The notes: generated by a model from the sequence alone, not told the origin. Shown: positions 21,203 through 34,044, counted from the stretch's first letter. The stretch is DNA of 64,000 nucleotides from Antitrichia curtipendula (GCA_951230915.1 OX579635.1:45570001-45634000), one strand, 5' to 3'. Translations and numbers: made by a program.

Positions 21203-21603
21203 CCACATAGGATGTTAAAAAACGAGCTATTCTGTTGATTGCCATTTCTGCTTTCACAGAAATTTTCAGGAGACGACATCAGTATCATGGAGATTAATTA
21301 GGTGCAGGAAACAAATAGAAGGAAGACATTACTGAAAGGTGAAGGGTACATGGTGTCCGAATGTGAAGGAGGAGGCTTGGTTATAAACTCTGCTTCAAGG
21401 TCTTCAAGAGGATACGTGAAATTTGAAAGATGAATCATCTTCTTAGCGAGTACCAATTGAGAAAAAATCGATGGATGTGTTCTGAAACTGAAGGTTTGAG
21501 ATCTCCAAGTGAAGCATGGCATATTTTTTTTATAATAAAAAACAATTATGGAATTTGTTAGGCAGGGAGTTTTTGTTGGCATTCATGGAATTAGTGACTT
21601 GTA

Positions 21604-22013
21604 AGGTAGTGTGCTGTAATTGCAACCCTTTAAGGGCTGATTCGCCTTTTCCATAGGTTTGTATGATTAAAAATAGTTTTAGCTCATTTTTCAGAGAAAG
21701 TCAAATAGATGCCGAATGTAACACAAGTGGTTTCATATTTTTTGAAGCATTTTTGAATTAGTTATGAATTTTCAAAGATTTCTGTTGTAGGTACCTATTT
21801 GTGACCCTAGGTCTCTCAAAATCTGTCCCCTTGCAACTTCTAAAGTGATTTGAGGAAATCAAGATCAATGATTGGCTCTTGCAATAGAAAAACAATTTTT
21901 CCTTGATGCATTCAATAGCTAAAGTGGTCCATTGAAGAATCACCTGCAATGCATTCTACAACTAATTATAGGGTCGGTTTGAAGGAGCGGGTTGCAATTA
22001 CAGCACACTACCT
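21604..22013. mobile_element. Tc1/mariner-like MITE (TA duplication) with empty site in copy 2
   Basis: The 410-bp element has a 25-bp terminal inverted repeat starting AGGTAGTGTGCTGTAATTGC and ending in AACCC, flanked by TA on both sides. Copy 2 reads GACTTGTAGTGTCTATG near 60390, with one TA and no element. The interior is non-coding and resembles 34380-34850, with shared blocks such as GCATTTTTGAATTA and AAGTGGTTT. Confidence 0.9.
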
Positions 22014-22393
22014 TAGTGTCTATGACTCCATCTGTTGTTTGGGTTGACTGGGTCGGTCACTGACAAGGTTGTCGGGTTATTCTGCTTCTGCTATGGTGGT
22101 ACGTGTATCTTGGTGGGTTCTTTAGGTTGGGTGTTCCTTGGTTTCTATTAAAGTCTTAGAAAACGAAAAAAATTCCACCGAGGGCTTGCACCTCTGGTTC
22201 TGTGTACTTTTACCTTATCAAAGGAATTTGTCCATGTGTTTAAAACAAAAAACAAAACAGAATATGGATATTTGATATGCACCGACTAATGTGATATTTT
22301 CTATCCAATTTGTGGATGACTGTTGAAATTTGGAGCACCGTTTAACATTTAATATTGCCAATTTTGGAACTTCATAAGAATTGAAAAAACAAC

Positions 22394-22860
22394 GCGAGAC
22401 GTTAAGTACCCTTCCACGAGCTTTCTGGGGGGGACGTGGCCTGCTGGTGGGCCACAAGAACCTGCTCCCTGTTGGGAATGCTGCTCCTGGCCGGGCCGTC
22501 ACTCCCTGCTCCCTTCTTTGGTTCTGTAGGAACGCAAGCTATTAAAACACTGAATCAGACATTCTTGCACTTGAGGGGTGCAACATTGCACTTGGTTCGT
22601 ACGACAATCAATGTAGTCTTTTTCAAAGTTTGGGGGGGGGGGGGGGGGTGCTAATCCAAATCATCATATTTTCTTTGTAGAAAAAACAACTTAGTGCAAA
22701 ATTTTTAAATGCTACTCATTTTATTAATACTTCGTGAAAATCTTATACACTTTTCACTCCCTACTACTTCACACGCATGCTACTCTAAACTCTACATTGA
22801 AATACATCTGAATGCCTACAACTAGAAGGTCGAAAGCGCACTGCATAGTGTAATAATTCA
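22394..22860. other. Junction region with a run of 17 G
   Basis: Similarity to copy 2 ends at 22393. The following GC-rich piece is unique here. A run of 17 G stands at 22632-22648. It may mark the boundary of the DUF7869-type element, but no terminal repeat was found. Confidence 0.4.
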
Positions 22861-25800
22861 CTAATACATATTCAAATCATTCTGCAAGCGTTCATCATTT
22901 AAGTCCTCCATCTGCCTCGCTAGGTATTCTACAAGGTGCGGTTTAGCCTCGGACGGAATGATAACGGTTTCTTCTGTTTGTATACCATACAAGGTCATGT
23001 GTGCACGTATGATGTGTCCTCCTCTCTCTCGACGCGGAACATCCACCCAAGAATATATAGCAGCTTCCTTTTCAATCCAGGCAATCCTCTCACCGGACGG
23101 TTCCCATGTAGATTCCATGCAGTTCCTGTACCTCACTCTGTTACTATCTGCTTCCACTTCTGCTCCACATCTCATTGTAGGCCAGTACTACAAAATCTTC
23201 ATCTTCGATGCCCACGTCCCCTGACCAAATTCGAGCACCTTCCCAATGAAAAAAGGTACTCCCTGTCTTACTTCCGTCAGATCTACTATTAGAGCTACAT
23301 ATTGGCCTACAACAATGTCGTTATCTGGATTGAATGGCGGAAATGCATCTTCATTTGCATCTGGTAAATTAGCATTTCTTCTGCCTCTCTTCCTCCCTCT
23401 AGTCACTCTCCATGATGCTTGTTGTGGGGGTCTATCTTTGCGTGGTCCAAAGTAACCCCTCCTCTCAGGGTTTGGCATTGTTGCCATAATAACATCCACG
23501 GCAGCAGTCCCCATTTCCGTCCCCTCCGCATCATGTGTTCCATTTGAAATTGCATCTGCTTCCTCCACATTTGAAAAAGTAACACCATCCTCATTTTGGT
23601 TTTTGTCATCACTCGGCCAAAACGGTAAATTACGGAAGCCTTCTCTACTTTGTTGTGGAAAATCCTCCAAATCCTCCAAATCCTCCTTGAATTTATTTGT
23701 TTCATCCACCACTTCCATGTCCCTGATTCGATTGTTGCCTCTAAACACCATCTTCTCTTTATATGCAACGAACTCGTTGAGTGCTTTTAATTCTCTCTGA
23801 TCAGCAGTAAAAACCTCCGCAAGGTCCAATTTCTCCGCTACACTTGATAGTGAATTCAAACATGAGTGTCCTCCTGCTGGGCCCCATTCATCTGAGTAGA
23901 AATGTTTGTGTTGCACACGAACCACACCATTTTCCACGTAAAATCTCATATGATGTGGAAATGTTATGCTCGTCAACTGTTCTCCTCCTCGTAACAAATG
24001 AGGTGTAATAAATGCCTTCCAATCGCGGATGAGCTCCAGCTTGCGAGCACTAACGAAAGCCTCCGTATACGATGTCCTTTTCTCCACCAATTTCAACATC
24101 TCCTCCAATGTATCTATATCTTTCCTCTTCAATACATTGAAAATGACACTGAATCTCTGATCGATTTCCTCATGGGTGTGGCCCACTATCAAAAAACAAA
24201 GATGCACTTCCTTAAAGAAACCCAGCCCATCACATCTGCATACAAACCAATTCCATGCACAAGTACACCACATAAATGAGTCTTGACGAATCGAGACTCG
24301 ATGTTCTTCACAGTCTGCCTCATCTTCGGTATCATGGTCGTATTTTGATCCATACCATCTACAATCAAACACATAAAAAAATCCGGAGTGATCATTGCAG
24401 ATCTCTTAAATATCCAATAATCTAGCCTCTCCTCCATTTGATATCGGATGTGCAGCACGTACAATTCTTTTATCTTCACCTTCGCTACTGCGTTCGTTGT
24501 AGATTCCATTCCACACTTGTACTGCCAACAGTGATAGCACTTGGAGAACCTAGAGAAAAGTGGAATTTGCACGTGTGGAAACTCATTCCGCCACAGTCGA
24601 CGGAACGAACTCATCGACAATTCGGATCCATCCACTAGTTTCTTCACTTCTTCATTCACGTATCGGAAAACATCCAGCTTGCTTGTATTCATTGGCAATA
24701 GAATCAGTGGTAACACCGCATTGTCTATTTTCCTGCGTATCGATTGATGCGGTTGTCGACATCCAGCTTCATTCACGAAAACATCAAAGCTTTCCCTAGC
24801 TGCTGACATTTTTGCACTTTCCCTTCCTTTACATGTATTTCCATGAACTGCTGCCACTCTGCCGTAGAGTGCGTGTGCTGTCTTCAATTGTTTCAAACGC
24901 CTCTAAGAATAACCCAACGCCGCGGCGTAACATGCATTGCAAACAACTACACCATCTAATTTCGTCACGTACTTGTCTCTTAATGGGCCATCCGTGCAAG
25001 TATAGAAGGCATTCAACATTTGCATTATCCAAGTAGCCCGTATTTTGTACTTCTGCCCCCATGCCATGTACCTTTGATCCAAAATATATTTTGCATCTAC
25101 ATCACGCAAACAATTTCGTTTACATACTCCTTTCTCCTTTGCGCACAAAATACTTTCGAGTGTCACTTGCTGACTTGCTGACTCCCCCCTCTCTCTTGGA
25201 CTTCTCACCCTCGCCCTTCGATTTTTCATTGAATACCTCCTTCGTGTATGCTGAGGTAGTCTTCCTCTTGTAGTGAAATCTGCAATGTTGTCTTCAGAGC
25301 CTTGCGTCAGAGGAGAACTTCTCTCCAGAGTGTCTCTTTCACCATGACATGGCGGGGTCATTTCAGAAGAACTTGGATGGTCCTCCACGTCACGAAAATC
25401 ATATTGAGGTGCCGAAACTGGAGGGAAAGAGAAATTATTCCCCTCTCCAGAAGTAGTGGTTGTTGTTCTCACTTCCGACTGAAGTGGCCAACGAACTGCA
25501 TCACGACGCCATCTTATGACTTTTTCTACACAGTCTCCCATACACTTTCCCACTAATTCACCAACCCATTATGTTTCGTGCATAGCATGTGTAACACGAA
25601 CCGCTATTTCAAAAGGACGTAATTTAACTCTGTGCAGTTCATCACTACAACTGAAACTTGTATCCACCACACCAAATGCAACAACACGGCCATTGTTCCC
25701 AAGAAGTTTAACCATGCCATTGGTAGATTGCGCTTGCTCAGCTACAGGTGTATTCTCTCCATCTTCAAAAAGTCTTTCCCGTACCACACGCGCCAATTTC

Positions 25801-25886
25801 TCTCCTACGCTTCTTTGCTCTGTAGCAACCACTGTTGACCCTATGGCATTGAATACCACTGGACTTCCAAATGCTTCTGTTGCCAT
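22861..25886 (-). pseudogene. DUF7869-type transposase-like gene, decayed
   Basis: Reading from 25886 down, one frame is open except for in-frame stops at about 25571 and 24905. A frame change lies near 24200-24240 and another in-frame stop near 23190. Recognisable parts: a Cys-rich region (CAKEKGVCKRNCL); a segment with MITPDFFMCLIVDGMDQNTT, the first acidic block of the family; then LVHGIGLYA, followed almost at once by FFKEVHLCFLIVGHTHEEID. In intact relatives a long segment with a QLDN-type block separates these two, so about 100 residues appear deleted exactly at the frame change. The C-terminal part holds an Arg-rich tract and a region that could be a chromatin-reader-like fold. DUF7869 proteins occur in many copies in non-seed plants and are thought to be mobile-element derived. 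I saw no terminal inverted repeats, so the element borders are unknown. Confidence 0.75.
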
Positions 25887-28139
25887 TTCCTGGTGTCACT
25901 TATTCTTCAATAGTAATGTACTTGATACATAACTTCACAACCTCAATACCTTTACAATGCACTGTTTATTGCTCTGCAATTCAATTCAAAGTGAAAATAT
26001 TAAAAACTTAATCCTCTACCTTCCACCGGAAAAACAAAATTTAAAAAAAACATGGCACTTCCAAAATAGTTAGGGATCAATTAGATGTTTTTGTTCGACT
26101 TTCATTTGTGAGTGACAATCTGCTGACATCTTTTGGTGTCACAATTCTGTGTAACAAGGAAAATGTACAACATCATTGCTCACACAAGGCAATGATGGAT
26201 AAGAGAACTCGAAAACAACCCATGTACTAGTCTCGATACAAAGCATTCTAAATCCAAATAAAACGTTACTGTGTTTAGGTCTACTTCCCTAACGTCAATT
26301 CTGTTGTGCATGAATAATTCTAAATACAAACTCATCAACCAATGCTTATTCCACTTACAACTTCATGGACATGAATAATACTCAATCTAACTAATTTCAT
26401 TGTTTACTTCATTTACCTTCAATACTTCAATACCCTATGAAACTATGACTATATTGGTTCAATACTCCATATATTCTTAATAATCTCATCGACTTGCAAA
26501 ATCACTGCAATGTGCGATGAAGTATTTGTACTTGGCATTGAAGTCATCATTTGTATTCATTTACATCCATTGAAATGGAAAAAAATGAATATTCAATACC
26601 ATTACTACTACACTTCTATAGTGTCCATGACAAAATTATACACATTTCATATACTCAGCATTATTCTGAAATAAAGTATGTAAGAGTTTAATCTGAGCTG
26701 CCAACACATGTGGCTTCCTAATTTGCTAATACCTAATGCCTTCACTAATAGTATTTGTACTGTCAATATCACAATTAACAAGGAAAATACATAATGGAGA
26801 AGTTATTTAAAAAACTTCTAGTACATTGTTTCTACAGTCATTGTACTTTCCTATGTTGAAAACACTCATTGTCACTCAAACAAAACCCACTTCTTTCATG
26901 AAGTGACACATTACTATATGTATTTAATAATGCCGGTTCGTTTAATTTGAAGTCTTATGCCATCTCTTCATCCTCTCCTTCATTGTGAATAAAAACAAGG
27001 AAGGCTTGAAAACCATAAACGCTTTCTATTGTTCATGTGTAAAACCAAAATCATTGTGTACTGCAATAATTTCAAAAAAATGACTTGACATCTTATGCAC
27101 AACTAGTAGGGATGCCACTTTTTCTACCTCTTCTTCATCCCATATTTTTCTGTGGTGGTTTAAAATAACTGCCGAAATTAGAATTTTGAGCGTTCCACAA
27201 ACATCCTTAACATGAAATTAACAAAAAAAAGGAGCCAAAGCACATCACATCATGGTTCGCAATTTTTTTTCTTAAACTGTAAAAGTTTGAAACCCAAAAC
27301 TTCAAACAACCTCCACAAATTAAGTGCTTCGCAAATCAATCTGTCTTTCAATAGTTTGACACCAGCAGTGTTTCTCTGACCATGATATGACGAAATTCAT
27401 AAATGCAAACACAATGGAACACACCGTAATTTTTGTCTCCAACATTAAAATGAAATTATATGAGAAGCTTTACATGTATATTTTAATATATATAAGCAAT
27501 TTTTTTTTTTTTTTTTGATGAAATTTAATTTGAAAATAAAATTTATGACTACTCTTTGACCAATGAAAACTATGAATCACACAATTACTTCTTGAACTTG
27601 CGCTCAAAAGTCACGAGAATTTTTGGGTTCGAAAACTACTCCTATGACGCACGTTGGGCAAAATTTTGAAGATTCACAAAGTAACATTGTTTTTGTAATG
27701 CGCTCTCCTAAATAAAGATGTTTTTAAAAAATGCGATTTCGTCTTCCAAAAGTTTAATGGTCGCTTCAACTTTCAACACACTAAATATTTTGCTAAAAAA
27801 GCGACTAACCAATAGAAACAACTTGTTCACAGTAAGACATTATGCTAGTTTACATTGTGCTTGCTTCAATGTACTCATCATTCAATATACCAATGCTGTA
27901 CATTCTAAGAGATGCTCAATTGAACTAACATTGCATTTCAACTTTTAAAATTTGTAACTAATAGAACAAAGGCTTAAAAAAATAGAACTCCTTCGATTTT
28001 GGCTTTAATACTACTTTAATTTATCTTCCTACAAAAAGTTATGAAAACTGCTCCAATAACTTTTATTTCTTAGATTACCCCCACATATTTTTATACAGTC
28101 GCTGTAATAAAAAATTACCTGAACTCAGTACTCAGAACA
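25887..28139. other. AT-rich DNA upstream of the DUF7869-type gene, no gene seen
   Basis: Only short, motif-free open frames. A poly(T) run sits at about 27500-27517. The part next to 25886 may be the 5' end of the element. Confidence 0.5.
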
Positions 28140-28143
28140 TTAA

Positions 28144-29054
28144 CCCCTAATGACCCGAGGCCTTTTCTACATCAAAATACATTCAAAACTGCCACTTCTA
28201 TTGCAAAGAGCGAAAAGTATAAAAAAAAAATTTTGCACATGTAACCGTAGGATCTTATACTAAACTAGTATGAAAATGTCTGCAAGAAATTTTAGAAACT
28301 TTGACCGAATAGATTGCAAGATATTTGCATTCAAAGTGCCGAAAACAAGTCTTTTTGTACCTTGCTTGACTAGATTTTTGGGCTTTGAACCTATTTAACT
28401 TAAATTTTTTGTATTGCTGATTTTGATTTTCTAAGTTCATATGTTGAATACTTTAGTTGAGAATCTAGGAAAAAAGATTCAAGAAAAAAACACTAAATTT
28501 TCACTCATTACATTTTTCTTAAGTAAAAGTACGTTCAAATTTGAAGGAATAACTAAATCGTTAATAGCTCTAAGACAAAATTGAAATGCCATAATTCCAA
28601 CGGTGAGATTGTTCTAGCAAGCAAATTCAACCTTGTCTAACAATCTTTTTCTGAAAATTGTAAAAATTGCATTCAAAAATGAATCCCACAAATTATTTTT
28701 TAAAGAAGATTCTTAGATTGCCCGAAAAACTAAGATTGTCCATAATTTTTTAATCATTCGTCCAAATAGAATGAATTAAAGCTTCAAATGTACACAAAAA
28801 AACATAGATTTTGGAAAAAATCTTAAAAAAAATTATTTTCACTTTTTGTCATTTTTTTGTATTGCTCGCTGAACTCTATTTTTGGCATAATTTTTTTTCC
28901 AGGGCACCATTTGAAATAAAAATTATATAACCACAAAGCTCTCGCAGAACCGCACAACTTTAAAAAAACACAAAAAAATTCTCTACAAATTGAAGTCACA
29001 AGAACCTACTCGGACCCAAATTGTCCCCCGAGGGGACAAACGGGCCTTTAGGGG
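28144..29054. mobile_element. piggyBac-like non-autonomous element C1
   Basis: Starts TTAA|CCCCTAATGACCCGAGGCC and ends GGGCCTTTAGGGG followed by TAAA, a one-base change from TTAA. The interior aligns with element A through ACATGTAACCGTAGGATC and GATTGCAAGATAT. It is 911 bp and non-coding. The right flank is decayed, so the boundary is slightly less certain. Confidence 0.55.
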
Positions 29055-29143
29055 TAAAAACAACCCCCTTTTAAGTATATTGAAGACAAATACGATACCA
29101 AGTTGGAGACAACTCGAATGATTTTTCAACGCAGATGGATTAG

Positions 29144-29948
29144 CCCCTAAATGCCTAAGCATTTTCCAATGTGTTATGACTATGGAAAAAAAGAGCATTG
29201 GCTTATAGTTATCCCCATTGAAGCAAATTTTTTTTTTTAAAATTTAACCATACGGATGTTTAAAGAGATTCCTCATTAGTACACCCATCAATTTTGAGTG
29301 CAAAATTGCATACAAATTGTGAGATTATTAGAAGAGAAATGTAATTTTTTATTTTTAGTATACTGCCCCTCTCCACAATGTTTCAGAAACTTGCACATAA
29401 ATTTTTTTTGGGATTAGAGGTGACATGAACAACTATAAATTGTATTAGTACATTAAAATATTTTCAAAAAACTTTATTTCTCACCAAAAGCTATTAAACG
29501 CATTACACAATCCATCTTGCAATGGTTGAGATGCAATTTTTTATAATAAGTATAAGTCACAAATAAATCCAAATCGATATTTTCTTTTTAAATTTCAATG
29601 GTGAAAATCATGAAAACACTTTCCTCTTTCTATTGGAACCATTTTCAAAGCAATTGGTTAATTACAATGTTTTTGATCCCAAATCAAGTGAAATTGCTCA
29701 AAGTTGAAAAATGAAGTAAAATAAGCAAGCTTTACTTTTCCACTAATGGACATATATGGCTTTGAAGTTTGAAGACCTCTCAACAATAAAAAATGTACCT
29801 TTTTTAGTGAGAAATGAAAGTTTTCAATAGTTAACCCTAAAAATTACCCGAAAAAAATTTAAAAACGGTCAAACGAATTTAATTGCCCGCACCAAAATGA
29901 GCCTGAAATTTTAGATCGACCATATATGGTCGCTTGGGCACTTAGGGG
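29144..29948. mobile_element. piggyBac-like non-autonomous element C2
   Basis: Left end TTAG|CCCCTAAATGCCTAAGC and right end GCTTGGGCACTTAGGGG|TTAA. The termini agree in 15 of 17 positions. At 805 bp it is non-coding and lies 89 bp from C1. The left flank has one mismatch to TTAA. Confidence 0.5.
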
Positions 29949-29952
29949 TTAA

Positions 29953-31972
29953 GATAAAAGGCTTCAAAATAGTGTGCGTATAAAAATCCACCCACCAGTA
30001 AAATTTGCACAATTTGTACACGCTGTTTTTTCTAAGCTTCATTTATGAACAAACATTGTATATCATAGGGGTGAACGATTTTAGAGCCCTATTCTAGTGC
30101 AACTTCAAAATTTCACAACTAGTTTAAGAAAGATAAGAATAATATTAATCACCTTCAGTTAGATGCCAAAACCACTTTTCTGCCCAAAAAAATTCAATGG
30201 AAAAAATTTGAAGATGTTCCGTCCTCCCAAAATTAAATTTCAGTTATTCATTGGTCGATTTAACGACCTGTTACCTGTCCTCTGAAAACATGAATTCAGA
30301 ATTCTCTAAATTAACAATGTGCAAATCAGTGGTTTCCCCGCAGGGTCGAGCGAGGGGGTCTGTGAGTCTGTCCACCGCGGCCAAACGGAGGACCTCAGGG
30401 AACGACATGTACACAGTTCTGTGCTTGTTGCCGAACCCTGACTGGTAACGATAGCCTCCCTAGTGCGCATTACTTCATTCACGGCTCATTCGCATTTCAC
30501 ATTTTCATTACAACTGTGTGTGGCTTCCAATTAATGTTGTTCAGGTGCAGAGCTAACTGACATGCATGGTTTTTGAATCTGTTTCAAAATATAACCAAAA
30601 AATTCCTTAAGACATCGTCGGGCAATCCTACTCAGAACGTCATGTGCATGCAAGTATTTCGTCATCTGCTACACTCGTTGCATTGCACTAGAGGGTGTTC
30701 AAGCCTGAAGACCGTGACAACTTCGGAGGAGCTACGGACAATGTCGGCAGTGGAGTGAGAAATTAATCCGCTTCACTCTAGCACGGACCCAACCCGCGCG
30801 CAGCCGATACAAGACGTCGCTTGCGATCTCTTCAGACCAGTCGAAGTTGCTACTGTGGATTCAGCAAGCACAAGCTGCATCTACAACGACAACGACAGGC
30901 AAATACTGATTTCGTATGCGGTCAATGTAGATCGTCAAACTGAGGTACTTGAAAATGCCGTGCTACACTGAATATGCTTCATTTCCTATGGTTGCACTGT
31001 GCGCTATTCACTGATGAACAATGTTTGCATTCAGACCCTCCGCACGCGCGGAGGGTCTGTTTGCAAATACTGTTCACCTCAAGATAATCCGCTTTCACAT
31101 TTTCAAAGTTGGGAGGAGCCTTTTCATGCGCGGTAGAACACTTGGCAGGCATCCCTACTCTTCAGGAAATCAGCAACATGGAAAGGGGGAAGCGGAATCT
31201 TACCTTAGTGGACCTCTCTTCCCTGCAATCTCCGAGCGGTGCAATCCAACTTTGGCGACGCCTCCGTTGGTCAAAACTGCTCCACGCCACTTCTACCGCC
31301 ACTTCTGCTTCTGCAAGGCACCGCACGCTCCGCTCCTGCGACGCTCCTCATCTGCTGTGTACCAGAAGAACCCTCCGCTCCTGCGCTGATCAAAGCCTGC
31401 AGTCCACGCTCAGTGCGACCAGCTCGTCGCCTGCCCCCCGAGCTCCTGCGCCGCTCCTCGTTTCCTCGGACGGAATTTCTTCTGCTCACCGCGGCTGCGA
31501 GCTCTAATCAAGACTGCTCAACGATTCAGGTAAGGATTGCGATTCGTTTGGATTTTAGTGATTCTACATTTGCGTTTCGATGCAATTTTCAATTTGCAGC
31601 TGCTGTCCGCTTCACTAGGTGTTGAGGCCGAACTACAAAAACTCCTCCGCGGTCACTGCAAACAAAAAAAAATTCAGGTAGATCGATAACTTCTGGAAAT
31701 TCATGGTTGAAAGTGAGCAAGGTCAGGAGATTCTACGGGCCTAGACAGTTACCTCCTACCCTGCCGCTTCCAATTTCTTGAATTCCGTGAAGATTACCAT
31801 GTCGACTAGCTCGGCATGGTAATACTACTGTGAACCCTAACTTCCAACGTCACACTGGTCCGTTGCAACTACATATGCCGGGGTCCTTCATCTAGTCAGA
31901 TCGTCATCCTTCAAACTTCCTCCCCTACCGAATTCCAAAGTGCGGAACTGCGAATTTGAAAGTTGGGGGCTT

Positions 31973-32005
<33 letters not shown>

Positions 32006-32291
32006 GAAACGATGCCGACTATGGATTGGCGGGTCTTGATTTGAAGACCCCGACAGCACCTTATGAGAAATCTAGGTTTTTGGGTTCCGGGGGGAGTATT
32101 GTCGCAAGGCTGAAACTTGAAAGAATTGACGAAATGGCACCACCAGTAGTGCAGCCTGCGACTTAATTTGACTCCACACTGGGAAACTTACGGAATTCAG
32201 ATATAGTAAGGATTCAGAAATTGAGAGCTCTTTCTTGATTTTGTGGGTGTAAGTGCATGACAGTTCTTAGTTGGTGGAGTGATTTGTCTGT
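29953..32291. other. Region with exon-like scraps and a GC-rich leader-like tract
   Basis: Coding-like pieces appear at about 30344-30447 (after TTCCCCGCAG) and 30782-30944. A GC-rich tract lies at 31160-31535, with repeated CGCTCCTGCG-type units and a consensus donor CAG|GTAAGG near 31530. A perfect 12-bp-stem hairpin, CAGACCCTCCGC..GCGGAGGGTCTG, lies at 31032-31059. I cannot join these into one gene. Confidence 0.4.
30782..30944 (+). CDS. Exon-like segment, gene unidentified
   Basis: Bounded by an acceptor (CTTCACTCTAG) and a donor (ACTGAG|GTACTT). It reads openly in one frame with segments DVACDLFRPVEVATVDSAS and RQILISYAVNVDRQTE. Composition is coding-like and GC-richer than the flanks. 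I recognise no family and could not find partner exons in phase. Confidence 0.35.
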
Positions 32292-32295
32292 TTAA

Positions 32296-33228
32296 CCCCT
32301 AAACCCCTAAAGGACCAAACGGCGTTTTTTGGCAACATAGCGATTTTGGGCAGCTCACTACGAACGGAAATTTTCTTTTTTTTCTTTGAAATTTTCACAC
32401 AACATGTGCCTGAGGAGTAGCTTCAAGGCCCAACAATTTTCAGAACTTTTGAATATATGGTTAAAAAGTTATTGGATGATATGTCATTTTCAACGTTCGG
32501 CGGGCAGCTCAAAAAAAGTCTGAAAAATCACTTTTTAAAAAAATAAAAATTTGAAATTGGCCCTCAAGATTTACACATACTTGGAAAGCTTTGAATCATT
32601 CCATTTAGATTTATGAGATGAAAATTATGAGGTGTTCTAGTTTGCGGGTAGTTATAGATTCGCTACTCTAAAATAAACTTTGGAGTTCTTTATTTAACTC
32701 ATTTTAAAATATTTTTCAAAAAAAATAAAACCATGGGATGTATGTTGTTTACTACAACATTACAACCGTTGGGATTGGCATTTTATAATTCCGTAATTAA
32801 TTTCTTAACAATTTAGTGTTTTGAATCATTTTCTACTTCTTTCTACTTACTATTTTTTTCCTATATGATGTACAATTCCAAATAATTTGAAATTGTTCAA
32901 GCATGTAGCCAACTTGTTTTGAAGAATGAATCCAAAGAGTTACCACCATTTTGGACATTTCTTTATATAAATGTGACCTTGTGAAGTGCAGCTGCCCGGT
33001 TTTTTGCGGGGACAAAAAAAGCATTTTTGTCAATTCAAACGCTATTATCTTGCAATCTACATGGTGGAAAATTCTGAAATTTTTTCCACATCTTCTCAAA
33101 CCAATGCACTAAAAGATCCTACGGTTACATGTGTCCAAAAATGTTTTTTTTCAAGAATTTGGTACTTGTACTAGACATGACAGTTTTGGAGCAGTTTTGG
33201 TGAAAACAAAGTCAAAAACCTTTAGGGG
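32296..33228. mobile_element. piggyBac-like non-autonomous element B
   Basis: TTAA flanks at 32292-32295 and 33229-33232; ends CCCCTAAACCCCTAAAGGACC and GGTTTTTGACC-type sequence ending CTTTAGGGG. The reverse complement of its right end matches the left end of element A over about 50 bases, including GTTTTCACCAAAA and GCTCCAAA. It is therefore the same family in opposite orientation. 933 bp, non-coding. Confidence 0.62.
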
Positions 33229-33484
33229 TTAATTCCGGTAACGAACGAGACCTCGACCTGCTAACTAGTTACGGGAAGGATTCTCAGTGAATCCTATGTC
33301 TGCCGAAACTGCATTATGACTGGGGAAGTGAAAATAAGAAAACCCTGTTGTAATACCATGCGGTCATGAATGGGCCTTCCTGGATCCAGCAATCTATATT
33401 GTCCAGTTACAAATGAGTAAAGTAAACCAAGCATTAGTAGCAGAAATTCCGTGAAGAAGGCCCATTCCCTTTCATAAATTGAAA

Positions 33485-33739
33485 CTACACTAAATAGTGA
33501 AATTAGGTTGCTTTTACAATTAGGTTGACTTACCCCCCAAAAGTTATTGTGTAAGCCATCAAAGTCAAAAATATCTCTACAAGTACTTCCACTTATGTAC
33601 ATGGAGGTTCATGAGTTCCAACTACATTACAAAACTAATTCAAAAGTAGTATTTTCTTGTATAGAAACAATAAATGTTTAAATAGTGTGGAATGTCAAGA
33701 AATTAGTGAGGGGCAACCTAATTTCACTATTCAGTGTAG
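33485..33739. mobile_element. Probable MITE with 27-bp inverted ends
   Basis: The ends are near-exact inverted copies (CTACACTAAATAGTGAAATT then AGGTTGC, against GCAACCTAATTTCACTATTC then AGTGTAG). Length 255 bp, non-coding. I see no clear target duplication. Confidence 0.45.
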
Positions 33740-34044
33740 CTAATTATAGCAGACAAATGAATAAAACAAAATAGAAAGAGCTGTTTTTGAACCAGCAATC
33801 CGACGTGAGAAGTCCGAGCAGTTAGACAGTGAGAAATCAGACATGGTCGATCATCGTCCACCTTGGATTTTGTAGTATTTGAAAAAAAAAAACTTATTTA
33901 TACTCAATTTTAACGACATGCGGTCTTCCGTGTCAAATACGCATCGGGTTTTTTATAAATTAAATTTTTTTTTCAAATTTTTATTCAGCTACGCGGGTTG
34001 TCACATATGTTGGGGCCTTTTGGACACCTTGTTCTTCTCCTAAT

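Larger units (their letters stand above)
18680..22393 (+). repeat. Segmental duplication, copy 1 (desulfhydrase pseudogene)
   Basis: The segment is similar over its whole length to about 57965-60782 in direct orientation. Relative to copy 2 it has extra DNA at about 18838-19105 and two transposon insertions (20090-20334, 21604-22013). It also keeps 19503-19674, which copy 2 lost. The right end of similarity is at TTGAAAAAACAAC (22393). Confidence 0.88.

Noticed and set aside
31032..31059. Hairpin as a transcription terminator
   Set aside because: Rho-independent terminators are a bacterial signal and the window is eukaryotic; the hairpin is probably incidental.
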